From Alloalcanivorax gelatiniphagus (GTDB lineage Bacteria > Pseudomonadota > Gammaproteobacteria > Pseudomonadales > Alcanivoracaceae): a DNA stretch of 48,747 nucleotides. Below the pieces are notes generated by a model. It saw nothing but the letters and a program-made list of their open reading frames with translations. It was not told the DNA's origin and made no database searches. Position numbers and translations under genes: made by a program. Below are positions 17,537 to 24,362 of this stretch, piece by piece. How positions within the stretch are numbered: the stretch's first letter is position 1; each line of letters begins with the position of its first letter. The stretch lies in NCBI RefSeq assembly GCF_005938655.1, contig NZ_VCQT01000016.1, forward strand, positions 1 through 48,747. Reading direction: 5' to 3'.

Positions 17537-17637
17537 CAGTTGAAAGTTACAAGTTAAAAGTTGAAAGGGCGGCTCCGCTAAAAGGGGCTGACGCTGACGG
17601 CTACGAAGCCGCCCTTTTAACTTTCAACTTTCAACTG
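17537..17637. repeat. Inverted heptamer-array element, GTTGAAA family (locus B1)
   Basis: Left arm 17537-17574 carries four 7-mers (GTTGAAA, GTTACAA, GTTAAAA, GTTGAAA) followed by GGGCGGCT. Right arm 17607-17637 is its complement but with only three 7-mers. The 32-nt centre has its own short repeats. It sits between the atuC stop and atuD, so on the minus strand it forms a long hairpin 3 nt after atuC. Confidence 0.85.
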
Positions 17638-17640
17638 CTT

Positions 17641-19251
17641 TTACAGCCTCGCCACGCCAAACGTATTGGCGCGGAGATCCCGTTCCTCCGCCTGCCGGAA
17701 AATATCCAACACATACGCCAGTACCTTGCGGGTGTCGCGGGGGTCGATGATGCCGTCGTCCCAGAGGCGCGCGGTGGCGTAGAGGGCGGTGGATTGGGCG
17801 TCCAGTTTCTGGGCGGTGCTTTGCTGCAGCATATCGAGCACCTTTTCGTCCGGTTCCAGGCCGTTGGCTTTTTGTTTGGCCTCGGCGACGATGCGCAGCA
17901 CCATGCCGGCCTGCTGGCCGCCCATCACCGCCACCCGGCTGTTCGGCCAGGAGAAGATGAAGCGCGGGTCCAGGCCACGGCCGCACATGGCGTAGTTGCC
18001 GGCGCCGTAGGAGCCGCCCACCAGGATCGACACTTTGGGCACCCGGGCGTTGGCCACCGCCTGGATCATTTTCGAGCCGTGTTTGATAACCCCGTTCTGT
18101 TCCGCGTCGGTGCCCACCATGAAGCCGGTGGTGTTGTGCAGGAACAGCAGCGGGCGGTTGGTCTGGTCGCAGAGCTGGATGAACTGGGCGGCCTTGGCGG
18201 CGCCCCGGGGGGTGATCGGGCCGTTGTTGCCGAGCACGCCCAGGGTGCGGCCTTTGATGTCGATCCAGCCGCACACGGTGGCCGCGTCCCAGTCGTTCTT
18301 GAAATCCAGAAAGTCGGAATCGTCGGCGATGCGGGCGATGATCTCGCGCACGTCATAGGGCTTCTTGGGATCGGCGGGCACCACCCCCAGCAGTTGCTCG
18401 GCGTCGTAACGGGGCGGGGCCCAGTCGCCGGCGGCACGGGGGTGATCCTTGAGGCCCAGCTTGTTCATGATGTCGCGGGCGTGGCGGATGCCGTCGGCAT
18501 CGTTTTCCGCCAGGTATTCGGCGGTGCCGGCCACGCCGGTGTGCATCTCCGCGCCGCCCAGTTCCTCGTCGCTGGCGATCTCGCCGGTGGCGGCCTTGAG
18601 CAGCGGCGGGCCGGCCAGAAACATCTTGGCCCGGTCGCGCACCAGCACCACGTAATCGGACAGGCCCGGCTGGTAGGCGCCACCGGCGGTGGCGTTGCCA
18701 TGCACCACGGTGATCTGCGGTATGCCGGCGGCGGACAGCCGCGCCTGGTTGGCGAAGGTGCGCGCGCCTTCCACGAACACTTCCGAGGCGTAGTTCAGAT
18801 TGGCGCCGCCGGATTCCACCAGGCTCACCATGGGCAGCCGGTTTTCCAGGGCGATTTTCTGCAGGCGCAGGGTTTTGTGCAGGCCCGACGGCGTCACCGT
18901 GCCGCCCTTGATGGCCGAGTTGGAGGCGGTGACCAGGCAGCGCACGCCGCTTACATAGCCGATGCCGGCGATGGTGCCGCCGCCGGCCTCGGTGCCGTCC
19001 CGGTCATCGTGCATCTTGTAGCCGGCCAGGTTCATCAGGCTCAGAAACGGGGAGCCGGCGTCCAGCAGCCGGGCCACCCGTTCGTGGGGCAGCAACTGGC
19101 CGCGTTTTTCGAACTTTTCCCGTTTGCTTTCGGCAGTGTCCACCACCGCCTGTTCAATGGCGCGGAACTCGTCCACGGCTTCCAGCAGGGCCGCGCGGTT
19201 CTGTTGGTAGACCTGGCTGTCGGGATCGAGAACGGAGTCGAGCACGGTCAT
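17641..19251 (-). CDS. atuC: Geranyl-CoA carboxylase carboxyltransferase beta subunit
   Basis: The carboxyltransferase subunit (536 residues) transfers CO2 from biotin-AtuF to geranyl-CoA. It has two crotonase-like carboxyltransferase domains: LVESGGANLNYASEVF in the first, and RTLGVLGNNGPITPRGAAKA, FLHNTTGFMVG, SYGAGNYAMCGRG in the second. Methylcrotonyl-CoA carboxylases read about EVFPDRxHFGRIF at one position; here it is EVFVEGARTFANQA, without that bulky Phe. As I recall from structural work, this difference opens the pocket for the longer geranyl chain. The stop is followed at 3 nt by heptamer element B1; atuB ends 16 nt upstream. Confidence 0.87.
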   Translation of the reverse strand: MTVLDSVLDPDSQVYQQNRAALLEAVDEFRAIEQAVVDTAESKREKFEKRGQLLPHERVARLLDAGSPFLSLMNLAGYKMHDDRDGTEAGGGTIAGIGYVSGVRCLVTASNSAIKGGTVTPSGLHKTLRLQKIALENRLPMVSLVESGGANLNYASEVFVEGARTFANQARLSAAGIPQITVVHGNATAGGAYQPGLSDYVVLVRDRAKMFLAGPPLLKAATGEIASDEELGGAEMHTGVAGTAEYLAENDADGIRHARDIMNKLGLKDHPRAAGDWAPPRYDAEQLLGVVPADPKKPYDVREIIARIADDSDFLDFKNDWDAATVCGWIDIKGRTLGVLGNNGPITPRGAAKAAQFIQLCDQTNRPLLFLHNTTGFMVGTDAEQNGVIKHGSKMIQAVANARVPKVSILVGGSYGAGNYAMCGRGLDPRFIFSWPNSRVAVMGGQQAGMVLRIVAEAKQKANGLEPDEKVLDMLQQSTAQKLDAQSTALYATARLWDDGIIDPRDTRKVLAYVLDIFRQAEERDLRANTFGVARL

Positions 19252-19267
19252 GGGGTGTCCTTGTGGT

Positions 19268-20137
19268 TCAGTCTTTCAACACGGCGGGCGTCACGGCCCG
19301 GTGGAAGCCGTCGTAGGGCCGCGAGTTGCGATGATCGGGCAGCGGGAACATGGCCACGTTGCCCTGGCTGGCGGCGCCGTCGATGCGCAGGGTGTCGCCG
19401 CTGATAAAGGCGGCGCCCTCGCACAGCAAAAAGCAGATCGCCGAGGACACTTCCGCCTCCAGGCCAAGCCGTTTGAGCGGCACCGCGTCGCGCAGGGTCT
19501 TGATGGTGCGCTGCATGCTTTCCGGGTAGGTGTCCATGCCCGAGGAGGCGATCCAGCCCGGCGCCACCGCGTTCACGCGCACGCCGCAGCAGGCCCACTC
19601 CAGGGCGGCGGTCTTGGTGAAGTTGTCCATGCCGGCGCGGGCGGCGCCGGAATGGGCCATGCCGGGCATGCCGCCCCACATGTCGGCGACGATGTTGACG
19701 ATGCTGCCGCCGTTTTGATTCATGCCCTGGGTGAACACCTCCCGGGCCATCAGAAAACCGCCGGTCAGGTTGGTGCGGATCACCGTTTCCCAGCCTTTCT
19801 GGCTGATCAGCGCCACCGGCGAGGGGAACTGACCGCCGGCGTTGTTGACCAGGCCGTCCACCCGGCCCACCGCCTTATAGATGGCGGCCACGGTGTCACG
19901 GACCTTGTCCTCGTCGCGGATGTCGCAGGCAAAGCGCAGGGCTTCCTGGCCGGTGTCCTCCAGAATTTCCCCGGCCACCGTGCGCAGCTTGTCTTCCTTA
20001 CGGCCGATCAGCACCACCCGGGCGCCCAGCGCCGCCAGTTCATGGGCGGTACAACGGCCGATGCCCGAGCCACCGCCGGTGACGATGATGGTTTTGTCCG
20101 CGAACAGGTCGTCGCGGAAAACGGAACGGTAGGGCAT
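19268..20137 (-). CDS. atuB: Short-chain dehydrogenase/reductase of the atu cluster
   Basis: A 289-residue SDR with the cofactor motif TIIVTGGGSGIG near residue 20 and NNAGGQFPSP in the middle. The segment where YxxxK normally sits reads HSGAARAGMDNFTK, so the catalytic Tyr and Lys appear to be replaced. This, with ALEW and APGWIASSGMDTY, resembles 2,4-dienoyl-CoA or trans-2-enoyl-CoA reductases rather than alcohol dehydrogenases. In P. aeruginosa atuB (PA2887) holds the same position and its exact step is not settled. ATG 20137 follows GAGGAT; an upstream in-frame start adds 15 residues. Confidence 0.8.
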   Translation of the reverse strand: MPYRSVFRDDLFADKTIIVTGGGSGIGRCTAHELAALGARVVLIGRKEDKLRTVAGEILEDTGQEALRFACDIRDEDKVRDTVAAIYKAVGRVDGLVNNAGGQFPSPVALISQKGWETVIRTNLTGGFLMAREVFTQGMNQNGGSIVNIVADMWGGMPGMAHSGAARAGMDNFTKTAALEWACCGVRVNAVAPGWIASSGMDTYPESMQRTIKTLRDAVPLKRLGLEAEVSSAICFLLCEGAAFISGDTLRIDGAASQGNVAMFPLPDHRNSRPYDGFHRAVTPAVLKD

Positions 20138-20198
20138 TCGGAATATCCTCACTGCAAAAAAATTAATTTGGGCCGGTGGCACGGCCAGCTTGCGGCTT

Positions 20199-20273
20199 GT
20201 AGGAGCGGCTTCAGCCGCGATCCGGCGGTTGGCGGGACCATTAACGCCGGATCGCGGCTGAAGCCGCTCCTAC
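20199..20273. repeat. REP inverted pair 5, overlapping the atuA 3' end
   Basis: Units at 20199-20221 and 20251-20273 with a 29-nt centre. CTA at 20270-20272 is the TAG stop codon of atuA on the minus strand; it is the first TAG of the repeat core GTAGGAGCGG. Confidence 0.9.
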
Positions 20274-22060
20274 GGGGTGGTTTTTACCTGGTGGGCGATC
20301 TCTTCGCTCACCGCGATCGGCATATCCAACAACTGCTGGGCGAACGCCTTGCCCTGGGGGTCGATGCGCAGGCTGGCGATGCCGCCGCCGCCCAGGGCGT
20401 GGCGCAGCAGGAAGTTGAAGGCGTCGAAGCCGGGCAGTTCCCAACCGCTCACGGAGCCCCGTTCCGGGTCCAGCACATGCTGCATATAGTCGGCCACCGC
20501 CTGCTCGGTGAGCGCCGCGCGCAGGTAGGGCAGGTATTCCGGCCGGCGCGCCATCACGCCGATGTTGGCGTGGTCGCCCTTGTCGCCGGAGCGCGCCCAG
20601 GCCAGTTTCACCAGCGGCACGCTGGCCGGCCCGTCGGCGGTGTCGGTGCCGCGGGTGGCGGGCAGGGTGGCCGGGTCCAGCGGTTCGCCCACCGGCACGC
20701 CCACCTCCACCGGTTGCCCTTCCAGGTCCACGGTGGCGGTCACGTCCACCTTCGGCACCAGGGTGGAGAACAGGCGAATGCGCGGCACCGGCTTGGGCCG
20801 GCCACCCACCAGCCCGGACAGGCCCGGCGCCATGCCGGTGGCGGCCTGGGCGATTTCCCGGGCAAACAGGCCCAGTGCCTTGCGGTCGTCGTGGAGGGCG
20901 GCGATTTTCACCACCACCTCGCGGGTGTCGCCGCGCCGGCCGTGGGCGCCGTAGGTGGCCTCGCTGCCGAGAATCTCCACGCTGGTGTCACGGAACGGCG
21001 CCAGCCCCAGCTGCTCGAACAGATGGCCGGTTTTGGTGAGGATGGCGTCGGCCACCACCTGCCCCTTGGCGGGGGCGTCCAGGCCGGCCATCAGAAACGA
21101 CACGGTGATGCGCTGGCCGTCCGGCCAGGTGGCGGACACCTTATAGGTGTCGGTGGGCGGCCGGCCCCGGGCGCCGCTGACCCGCACCCGGTGGTCGCCG
21201 TCCTGCTCCAGGGTCACGCCGGTGAAGTCACAGACCACGTCGGGAAGAATGTAGGCACGCGGATCGCCGATTTCATACAGCACCTGCTCGCCCACCGTGG
21301 CCCGGGTCACCAGGCCGCCGGTGCCCGGCGGTTTGGTGACCACGAAATGGCCGTCGGGGTAACACTCGGCCACCGGGAACCCCATATTGTGGAAGTCCGG
21401 CACCTGCCGCCAATCGGTGAAGTTGCCGCCGGTGCACTGGGCGCCGCACTCGATCACATGGCCGCACAGGGAACCCTGGGCGAGCTTGTCGTAGTCGTCG
21501 TCCGCCCATTGGAATTCGTGCATCAGCGGCCCCAGCGCCAGGGCGGAGTCGGCGATGCGGCCGGTCAGCACCAGGTCGGCGCCGGCGTCCAGGGCGGCCT
21601 TGATCGGCAGGGCGCCCAGGTAGGCGTTCATGGTCACGGTCATCGGCGGCAGTGGCGCGCCGCCGTCCAGCTCCCGGCAATCGGCGAAATCGCCGCGCCG
21701 GCCGTTCAGGTCGTCGCCTTCCACCAGGGCGATTTTCAGATCCACCCCGGCGGCCTCGAACACCTTGCGCAGGGCATCCCGGCAGGCCCGGGGATTGACC
21801 CCGCCGGCGTTGCTGATCACCTTGATTTTCTTGTCGCGGATCTCCCTGGCCAGCGGCGCCATCACTTGATCCACGAAATCGTGGGCGTAGCCGGCGGCGG
21901 GATCTTTCATGCGCGCCCCGGCCATGATCGACAGCGTCACTTCGGCCAGGTAGTCGAACACCAGGTAGTCGATGTCGCCCTGACGCACCAGTTGGAAGGC
22001 GGCACTGTTGGTGTCGCCCCAGAAGCCGGCGGCGCAGCCGATGCGAACAGATTCGGTCAT
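20270..22060 (-). CDS. atuA: Acyclic terpene utilisation protein AtuA (DUF1446)
   Basis: The first gene of the atu operon, 596 residues. DUF1446 fills about residues 1-450: [59 protein letters not shown] and [10 protein letters not shown]. The C-terminal part (about 480-590) is the AtuA-associated domain with [21 protein letters not shown]. aeruginosa AtuA (PA2886) is needed for citronellol growth, but its reaction is not established. The operator-like dyad at 22105-22122 lies 45 nt upstream. The stop codon is supplied by a REP element. Confidence 0.9.
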   Translation of the reverse strand: MTESVRIGCAAGFWGDTNSAAFQLVRQGDIDYLVFDYLAEVTLSIMAGARMKDPAAGYAHDFVDQVMAPLAREIRDKKIKVISNAGGVNPRACRDALRKVFEAAGVDLKIALVEGDDLNGRRGDFADCRELDGGAPLPPMTVTMNAYLGALPIKAALDAGADLVLTGRIADSALALGPLMHEFQWADDDYDKLAQGSLCGHVIECGAQCTGGNFTDWRQVPDFHNMGFPVAECYPDGHFVVTKPPGTGGLVTRATVGEQVLYEIGDPRAYILPDVVCDFTGVTLEQDGDHRVRVSGARGRPPTDTYKVSATWPDGQRITVSFLMAGLDAPAKGQVVADAILTKTGHLFEQLGLAPFRDTSVEILGSEATYGAHGRRGDTREVVVKIAALHDDRKALGLFAREIAQAATGMAPGLSGLVGGRPKPVPRIRLFSTLVPKVDVTATVDLEGQPVEVGVPVGEPLDPATLPATRGTDTADGPASVPLVKLAWARSGDKGDHANIGVMARRPEYLPYLRAALTEQAVADYMQHVLDPERGSVSGWELPGFDAFNFLLRHALGGGGIASLRIDPQGKAFAQQLLDMPIAVSEEIAHQVKTTP

Positions 22061-22104
22061 GGAAACGGGTCCTGATTGCCGTGGTTCGAAGGTTTTTGTA
22101 CACT

Positions 22105-22122
22105 ACCAAGCAAGCGCTTGGT
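22105..22122 (-). promoter_or_regulatory. Inverted repeat operator upstream of atuA (probable AtuR site)
   Basis: ACCAAGC and GCTTGGT are perfect complements separated by 4 nt, giving an 18-bp dyad of the size bound by TetR-family dimers. It is 45-62 nt upstream of the atuA start, where an RNA polymerase site is expected. The divergent TetR gene at 22493 is the obvious candidate to bind it. Confidence 0.65.
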
Positions 22123-22140
22123 TTGGCAAGGGGCGGCTTC

Positions 22141-22457
22141 AAGGTTCAAGCTGCAAGCTTCAAGCTACGGGTTGCAAGCTTGAGTCGGGCGGTGCTGGAA
22201 GGTGGGCCGTGCGGGTAGTAGCCGGTTGAAAGTTGAAAGTTGAAAGTTAAAAGGGTGGGGGCGGTGGGGCTTGCCGGGCCTGTGGCTTGTAGCTTGCGGC
22301 TTGCAGCCGCCCTGGGCGCGGGCAGGGCCTTGCGGCTCGCGGGGGCCTTCCCCGCGTTGCAACTTTGAACTTTGAACTTTCAACTGGCCGTGGCCGACAC
22401 ATTGCCCTCCAGCCAGACACGGCTCGCGGTCGCGGCTTGCAGCCTGCGGCTGGCCGC
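22141..22457. repeat. Composite heptamer-array element with CAAGCTN and GTTGAAA arms
   Basis: Between atuA and its divergent regulator, the arms run: CAAGCTG/CAAGCTT/CAAGCTA (22146-22168); GTTGAAA three times plus GTTAAAA (22225-22252); the CAAGC-type complement (22282-22306); the GTTGAAA complement (22357-22386); and another GCTTGCAG-type array (22431-22457). Two families are thus interleaved around GC-rich cores. No gene is seen in this stretch. Confidence 0.8.
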
Positions 22458-22492
22458 CTTTTAATGCGCCCCTGAATGAAAGGAGCCCCCAC

Positions 22493-23083
22493 ATGCCCGA
22501 CAATCCGTCCGTCCACGGTATCGACGATTCCCCCCGGGGGCGTTTGCTGAGCGCCGCCGCCCGGTTGTTCCGGGAGAAGGGGTTCGATCGGACCACGGTG
22601 CGTGATATCGCCGCCGCGGTGGGGATTCAGAGCGGTTCCATCTTCCACCATTTCAAGACCAAGGAAGACATCCTCTTCGCGGTGATGGAGGAGGTGATCC
22701 GCTTCAACACCGAGCGGTTGCGCCAGGCGGTGGCCGGCGCGGACTGCCCCCGGGACCAGTTGCGCAATCTGATCCGCGCGGAGCTTACCGCCACGGTGGG
22801 CGATACCCGCGAGGCAATGACGGTGATGGTCCAGGAGTGGCGTTGCCTCGGCGAGGACAATCAGCGCCGCGCCCTGGCCCTGCGCGATGTCTATGAGCGC
22901 CTGTGGCTGGATGTGCTGGATCGGCTCCATGCCGAGGGCGCGTTCCGGGCCGATCCGTTCATTATGCGGCGGTTGCTCACCGGCATGATCGGCTGGTCGC
23001 CCAACTGGTTCAGCACCAACCGCCGCCTGTCGGTGGACGATCTGGCGGAGATCATCGTCGAACGGGTGGTGGGGGAGTCATGA
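22493..23083 (+). CDS. atuR: TetR-family regulator, AtuR-like
   Basis: A 196-residue TetR protein with an N-terminal helix-turn-helix: LLSAAARLFREKGFDRTTV, then DIAAAVGIQSGSIFHHF with KTKEDIL (about residues 18-62), followed by a helical ligand-binding domain. It is divergent from the atu operon, as in P. aeruginosa, and probably represses it until an acyl-CoA intermediate binds. A strong AGGAG precedes the ATG. The distance to atuA is stretched to 432 nt by composite repeats. Its stop overlaps the next small gene by 4 nt. The name rests on context. Confidence 0.75.
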   Translation: MPDNPSVHGIDDSPRGRLLSAAARLFREKGFDRTTVRDIAAAVGIQSGSIFHHFKTKEDILFAVMEEVIRFNTERLRQAVAGADCPRDQLRNLIRAELTATVGDTREAMTVMVQEWRCLGEDNQRRALALRDVYERLWLDVLDRLHAEGAFRADPFIMRRLLTGMIGWSPNWFSTNRRLSVDDLAEIIVERVVGES

Positions 23084-23268
23084 TCGGCAACGGCTTCGCC
23101 TGGGGGCGCTACACCATCATGGAGGAGGGCGAGCTGGACCGGGCCACCTGGCAGCTGCGGGTGGACCACTATCTGGTGGCGGGCCCGGACGGTCTGCCCC
23201 TGCCGGGCCAGTTCCCCAGCCTGGAGGCCGCCAAGGCCTTTATCGACCAGCGTGAAGAGCGCGCCTGA
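23080..23268 (+). CDS. Small conserved-looking protein downstream of the TetR gene
   Basis: A 62-residue protein that begins MIGNGFAWGRYTIMEEG and ends FIDQREERA. The start overlaps the TetR stop as ATGA, and a GGGGGAG lies just upstream, so it is co-translated with the regulator. No signal peptide, membrane segment or known motif is seen; the composition (mixed charge, several aromatic residues) is that of a folded small protein. The phrase PSLEAAKAFIDQ resembles a C-terminal helix. I do not recognise a family. Confidence 0.65.
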   Translation: MIGNGFAWGRYTIMEEGELDRATWQLRVDHYLVAGPDGLPLPGQFPSLEAAKAFIDQREERA

Positions 23269-23377
23269 GGGCCGGCGTCCCGCGCCTGTATACTGCATCC
23301 CGGGCCCTGTATCGGCGCCAGGGGCGCCCTGTTCGGGCAATTTATGAACGAACGGTGTCCGTGGGGTAAAAAAGCCG

Positions 23378-23405
23378 TTGACACCCGGGGCCCAATCCCT
23401 AAAAT
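23378..23405 (+). promoter_or_regulatory. tRNA promoter
   Basis: A perfect -35 (TTGACA, 23378-23383) and a 5/6 -10 (TAAAAT, 23400-23405) with a 16-nt spacer. It is followed by a GC-rich discriminator (GGCGCCC), as at stringently controlled stable RNA promoters. The start would be about 23 nt before tRNA-Val. Confidence 0.85.
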
Positions 23406-23434
23406 GGCGCCCACTTCGCAACGCGAAGCCCAGA

Positions 23435-23510
23435 GGGTGGTTAGCTCAGCTGGGAGAGCGTCTGCCTTACAAGCAGAGGGTCGGCGGTTCGATCCCGTCA
23501 CCACCCACCA
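23435..23510 (+). tRNA. tRNA-Val(UAC)
   Basis: The 76-nt gene folds as a cloverleaf: acceptor GGGTGGT with ACCACCC, D-arm with AGCTCAGCTGGGAGAGC, anticodon stem TCTGC/GCAGA enclosing CTTACAA (anticodon TAC), T-arm GGCGGTTCGATCCCGTC, discriminator A and encoded CCA. It is co-transcribed with tRNA-Asp, 34 nt downstream. Confidence 0.97.
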
Positions 23511-23544
23511 GTTTCCCATAGGGCCCAGGCCCGCAGGGAGAGTC

Positions 23545-23621
23545 GGAGCGGTAGTTCAGTTGGTTAGAATACCGGCCTGTCACGCCGGGGGTCGCGGGTT
23601 CGAGTCCCGTCCGCTCCGCCA
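23545..23621 (+). tRNA. tRNA-Asp(GUC)
   Basis: The 77-nt gene has acceptor GGAGCGG/CCGCTCC, anticodon stem CCGGC/GCCGG enclosing CTGTCAC (anticodon GTC), T-arm GCGGGTTCGAGTCCCGT, discriminator G and encoded CCA. It is second in the two-tRNA operon and followed by a strong terminator. Confidence 0.97.
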
Positions 23622-23669
23622 ACTCTTCATGATCTTTTCTCCTTAAGTGGATATTTGCAGTTTGATTTG

Positions 23670-23697
23670 GCGCCGGCTGTTTCAGCCGGCGCTTTTT
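23670..23697 (+). terminator. Terminator of the tRNA operon
   Basis: A perfect 10-bp stem GCGCCGGCTG/CAGCCGGCGC with a 3-nt TTT loop followed by TTTTTG, 49 nt after tRNA-Asp. Confidence 0.92.
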
Positions 23698-23699
23698 GT

Positions 23700-23952
23700 T
23701 TGTGCCGGCTTCACGGCGCCCCTCCCCGCGTAGGCACGGCCCTGGCCGCCCTCTCCGGGAACTCCGCCCCCGAATTACCCTCTAACCCCAAGCGGCCATT
23801 GCCAAGGGGCTATTCCCCAAACGGCTATTCCCCAAAAGAACATGGAAACGGCCGTGTTCATGAATTCGTCACGAAAAAGCCGCTAGACTTTTACCGCGTG
23901 ATGAGTAAATAAAGAAAGAGCGAAAGCAATAACGAAAGAAAGGAGTCCCCAC
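23700..23952 (+). other. Leader region of the acidic peptide gene
   Basis: No gene is seen. It has two direct copies of GGCTATTCCCCAAA (23808-23821 and 23823-23836) and directly after them a dyad, GAACATGG and CCGTGTTC with 6 nt between (23838-23859). A TAGACT (23884-23889) could be a -10. The sequence then becomes purine-rich up to the ribosome binding site GAAAGGAG. The arrangement looks like a regulated promoter for the small gene at 23953. Confidence 0.5.
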
Positions 23953-24051
23953 ATGGACGAATACCTGGAAGACCAACTGGAAGAAAAACTGTGGCTGGAA
24001 AGCCTGGACGAACTGGACGATGACCTGTGCGACGACGGTGTGGAGCTCTAG
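23953..24051 (+). CDS. Very acidic 32-residue peptide
   Basis: ATG at 23953 is preceded by AAGGAGTCCCCAC, an excellent ribosome binding site. The 32 residues begin MDEYLEDQLEEKLWL and contain 15 Asp/Glu against one Lys, with Leu residues spaced as in an amphipathic helix and a single Cys near the end (DDLCDDG). There is no signal peptide. Function unknown; acidic mini-proteins can bind basic proteins, mimic nucleic acid or bind metal, but nothing here proves any of these. It is isolated between the tRNA operon and the coiled-coil gene. Confidence 0.65.
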   Translation: MDEYLEDQLEEKLWLESLDELDDDLCDDGVEL

Positions 24052-24362
24052 CTCCGGCCCCCGTCGCCTGCCTGATTTGCCTCTCCCGCCTCTCCATCCC
24101 GACACCCACACCCTTCTGACCTGATCCGGCCCGCGCCCGGCGCGTTGGCCTCGCTTTGCGTTTGGTGACCGGCTTCCTTGTTTTGCCGGTATGGCGCTGC
24201 CTATGCTGCGGCCATCCGGGGGAACATTGAGCACCTGGCCGGCGGCATCGGGCACTCCACCATGGACACCCTTCGTCCTGCCACCGGCACTGACCGAATG
24301 GGGCAGGGAGTGACGCCGCGCGTCACCGCTGGGGAACCGACAACAACGATAGGGAAGGCGTC
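24052..24362 (+). other. 311-nt spacer upstream of the coiled-coil gene
   Basis: No gene is supported; a 67-codon frame running from 24178 into the next gene has no ribosome binding site. It holds a candidate promoter at 24178-24207 and a 7-bp hairpin GTGACGC/GCGTCAC (about 24309-24325), 38 nt before the next start codon. Confidence 0.45.
24178..24207 (+). promoter_or_regulatory. Possible promoter of the coiled-coil gene
   Basis: TTGTTT (24178-24183) and TATGCT (24202-24207) with an 18-nt spacer. Each matches 4 of 6 consensus positions, so this is only a candidate. Confidence 0.35.

Noticed and set aside
11171-22060. Leucine/isovalerate (liu) cluster
   Set aside because: No HMG-CoA lyase (liuE) is present, the carboxyltransferase lacks the methylcrotonyl-type EVFPDR/HFGRIF signature, and an AtuA (DUF1446) gene heads the operon.
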